This document shows, in pieces, positions 6,133 through 6,545 of a DNA stretch of 6,545 nt. The notes below the pieces were generated by a model, which saw only the letters and a program-made list of their open reading frames with translations, was not told the origin of the DNA and ran no database searches. A program made the translations under genes and the position numbers. Position 1 is the stretch's first letter, and each line of letters starts with the position of its first letter. The stretch covers positions 1 through 6,545 of the forward strand of contig CAKSPR010000062.1 of the NCBI GenBank assembly GCA_934486455.1. Reading direction: 5' to 3'. This stretch comes from an uncultured Eubacteriales bacterium. Its GTDB lineage: Bacteria > Bacillota > Clostridia > Oscillospirales > Acutalibacteraceae.

Positions 6133-6420
6133 CAGTGCCGTTCATATCAATGCAACAAGGATAAAAGTTAACGCTGAGCTTGTGGCGCCTTTTGTCAATG
6201 CACAGGGATAAAAGGAGCTGCTAAGTCGTGACACCCTCGTCAACGCACACGGCCGAAAGCCTCTACACCGCCGTGGCGCTTATATCAATGCACATAACTT
6301 GAAGACTAAACTAAGCCGTGGCGCACATGTCAATGCACAATAACTACCGCTAAAACTAAGCCGTGGCGCCCCTTGTCAGGGGAGCCGGCTCGGCGCCCCG
6401 CCGAGACTGAGGGGTAGTAA
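6133..6420. repeat. Degenerate 45-bp tandem repeat array, about six copies
   Basis: Copies begin near 6133, 6180, 6226, 6271, 6316 and 6361, so the steps are 47, 46, 45, 45 and 45 bp. On the plus strand each unit has a CCGTGGCGC-like head, 3-5 variable bases, a TCAATGCACA-like core (6147, 6195, 6240, 6285, 6330; in the last copy TCAGGG at 6376), a variable A-rich part, and usually CTAAG at the end. The copies at 6271 and 6316 are the most alike. The whole unit, not just a fixed repeat, is partly conserved, and there are no constant-length unique spacers, so it is a minisatellite-like array and not a CRISPR. It lies upstream of the promoter in an otherwise gene-free region. Confidence 0.8.
6369..6414. 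repeat. GC-rich double-hairpin (REP-like) element
   Basis: The last tandem copy diverges into a palindromic block. CCCCT (6369-6373) pairs with AGGGG (6378-6382) around a 4-nt loop. Then CTCGGCG (6389-6395) pairs perfectly with CGCCGAG (6399-6405) around CCC, and GGGG (6411-6414) follows. The pattern CCCCTTGTCAGGGGAGC, a GC hairpin, then ACTGAGGGG resembles an intergenic repeat I associate with gut Clostridia genomes; this is recollection and has not been searched. No T-run follows on either strand, so it is not called a terminator. Confidence 0.55.
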
Positions 6421-6469
6421 GATTTCTTGTAACGAAAAAGTTGCTGTCAATGAACACCTCTACGCTCGT

Positions 6470-6520
6470 CTTTCCGTAACATTTCCTGACGGTCAAAGAA
6501 ATGATTGCGTTATGGTAAAG
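6470..6520. repeat. Long imperfect inverted repeat
   Basis: CTTTCCGTAAC (6470-6480) pairs with GTTATGGTAAAG (6509-6520), giving 11 pairs with one G-U and one bulged base. Inside it, ATTTC (6481-6485) pairs with GAAAT (6498-6502), and at the centre is TGACGGTCA (6487-6495), a TGAC/GTCA palindrome. It may be an RNA hairpin or a protein-binding palindrome. There is no adjacent T-run and no recognised family. The rest of 6421-6545 shows no supported gene. Confidence 0.5.
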
Positions 6521-6545
6521 CTAACCTCTCTAATCATAGCCCTGT

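Noticed and set aside
6133..6420. CRISPR array
   Set aside because: Units are degenerate and conserved in two blocks, spacers are not unique segments of constant length, and no cas gene is visible.
6513..6545. Plus-strand ATG open to the right edge, reading MVKLTSLIIAL like a signal peptide start
   Set aside because: There is no ribosome binding site and only 11 codons are visible; it overlaps the inverted repeat.
6493..6545. Minus-strand tail of a possible upstream gene ending in TGA at 6493-6495
   Set aside because: Only about 16 codons are visible, with no recognisable motif; cannot be distinguished from chance.

Overview
The window looks like chromosomal DNA of a Clostridia-type member of the Bacillota, probably a gut Oscillospirales or related lineage. 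This is an inference. It rests on strong purine-rich ribosome binding sites, a TTG start, moderately high GC, an alanine racemase of Firmicutes type, a consensus sigma-A promoter, and an intergenic palindromic repeat of a style I associate with these genomes. No rRNA, tRNA, CRISPR array, transposase or phage gene was seen.

All three protein genes lie on the minus strand and read right to left. First is a 747-residue protein (3466-5709) that fuses an eight-helix flippase-like membrane domain (UPF0104/MprF-type) to a complete GT4 glycosyltransferase. Next is alanine racemase, alr (2169-3362, TTG start). Last is the 5' part of a long gene (1-2059, running off the left edge) for a beta-galactosidase-like GH2 protein. 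The gaps are 103 and 109 nt, and I see no convincing internal promoter or terminator, so the three may be co-transcribed. The first two point to cell-envelope work: a glycolipid or lipid-linked glycan step, and D-alanine supply for peptidoglycan and teichoic acids.

The most notable feature is the GH2-like protein. It keeps the GH2 domain order, but its TIM-barrel region is about 100 residues short. Both catalytic glutamates, the substrate-binding His and Arg and the metal-binding loop are replaced. It looks like a catalytically dead pseudoenzyme kept as an intact reading frame, with an added acidic linker.

The right-hand 836 bases (5710-6545) hold no convincing gene but have structure. A near-perfect minus-strand promoter (6037-6065) drives a roughly 320-nt leader with two substantial hairpins. 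Upstream of it is a 45-bp-period tandem repeat of about six degenerate copies (6133-6420), whose last copy carries a GC-rich double-hairpin element. A separate long inverted repeat lies at 6470-6520. A C8/A6 homopolymer tract at codons 11-15 of the flippase-glycosyltransferase gene is a candidate slippage switch.
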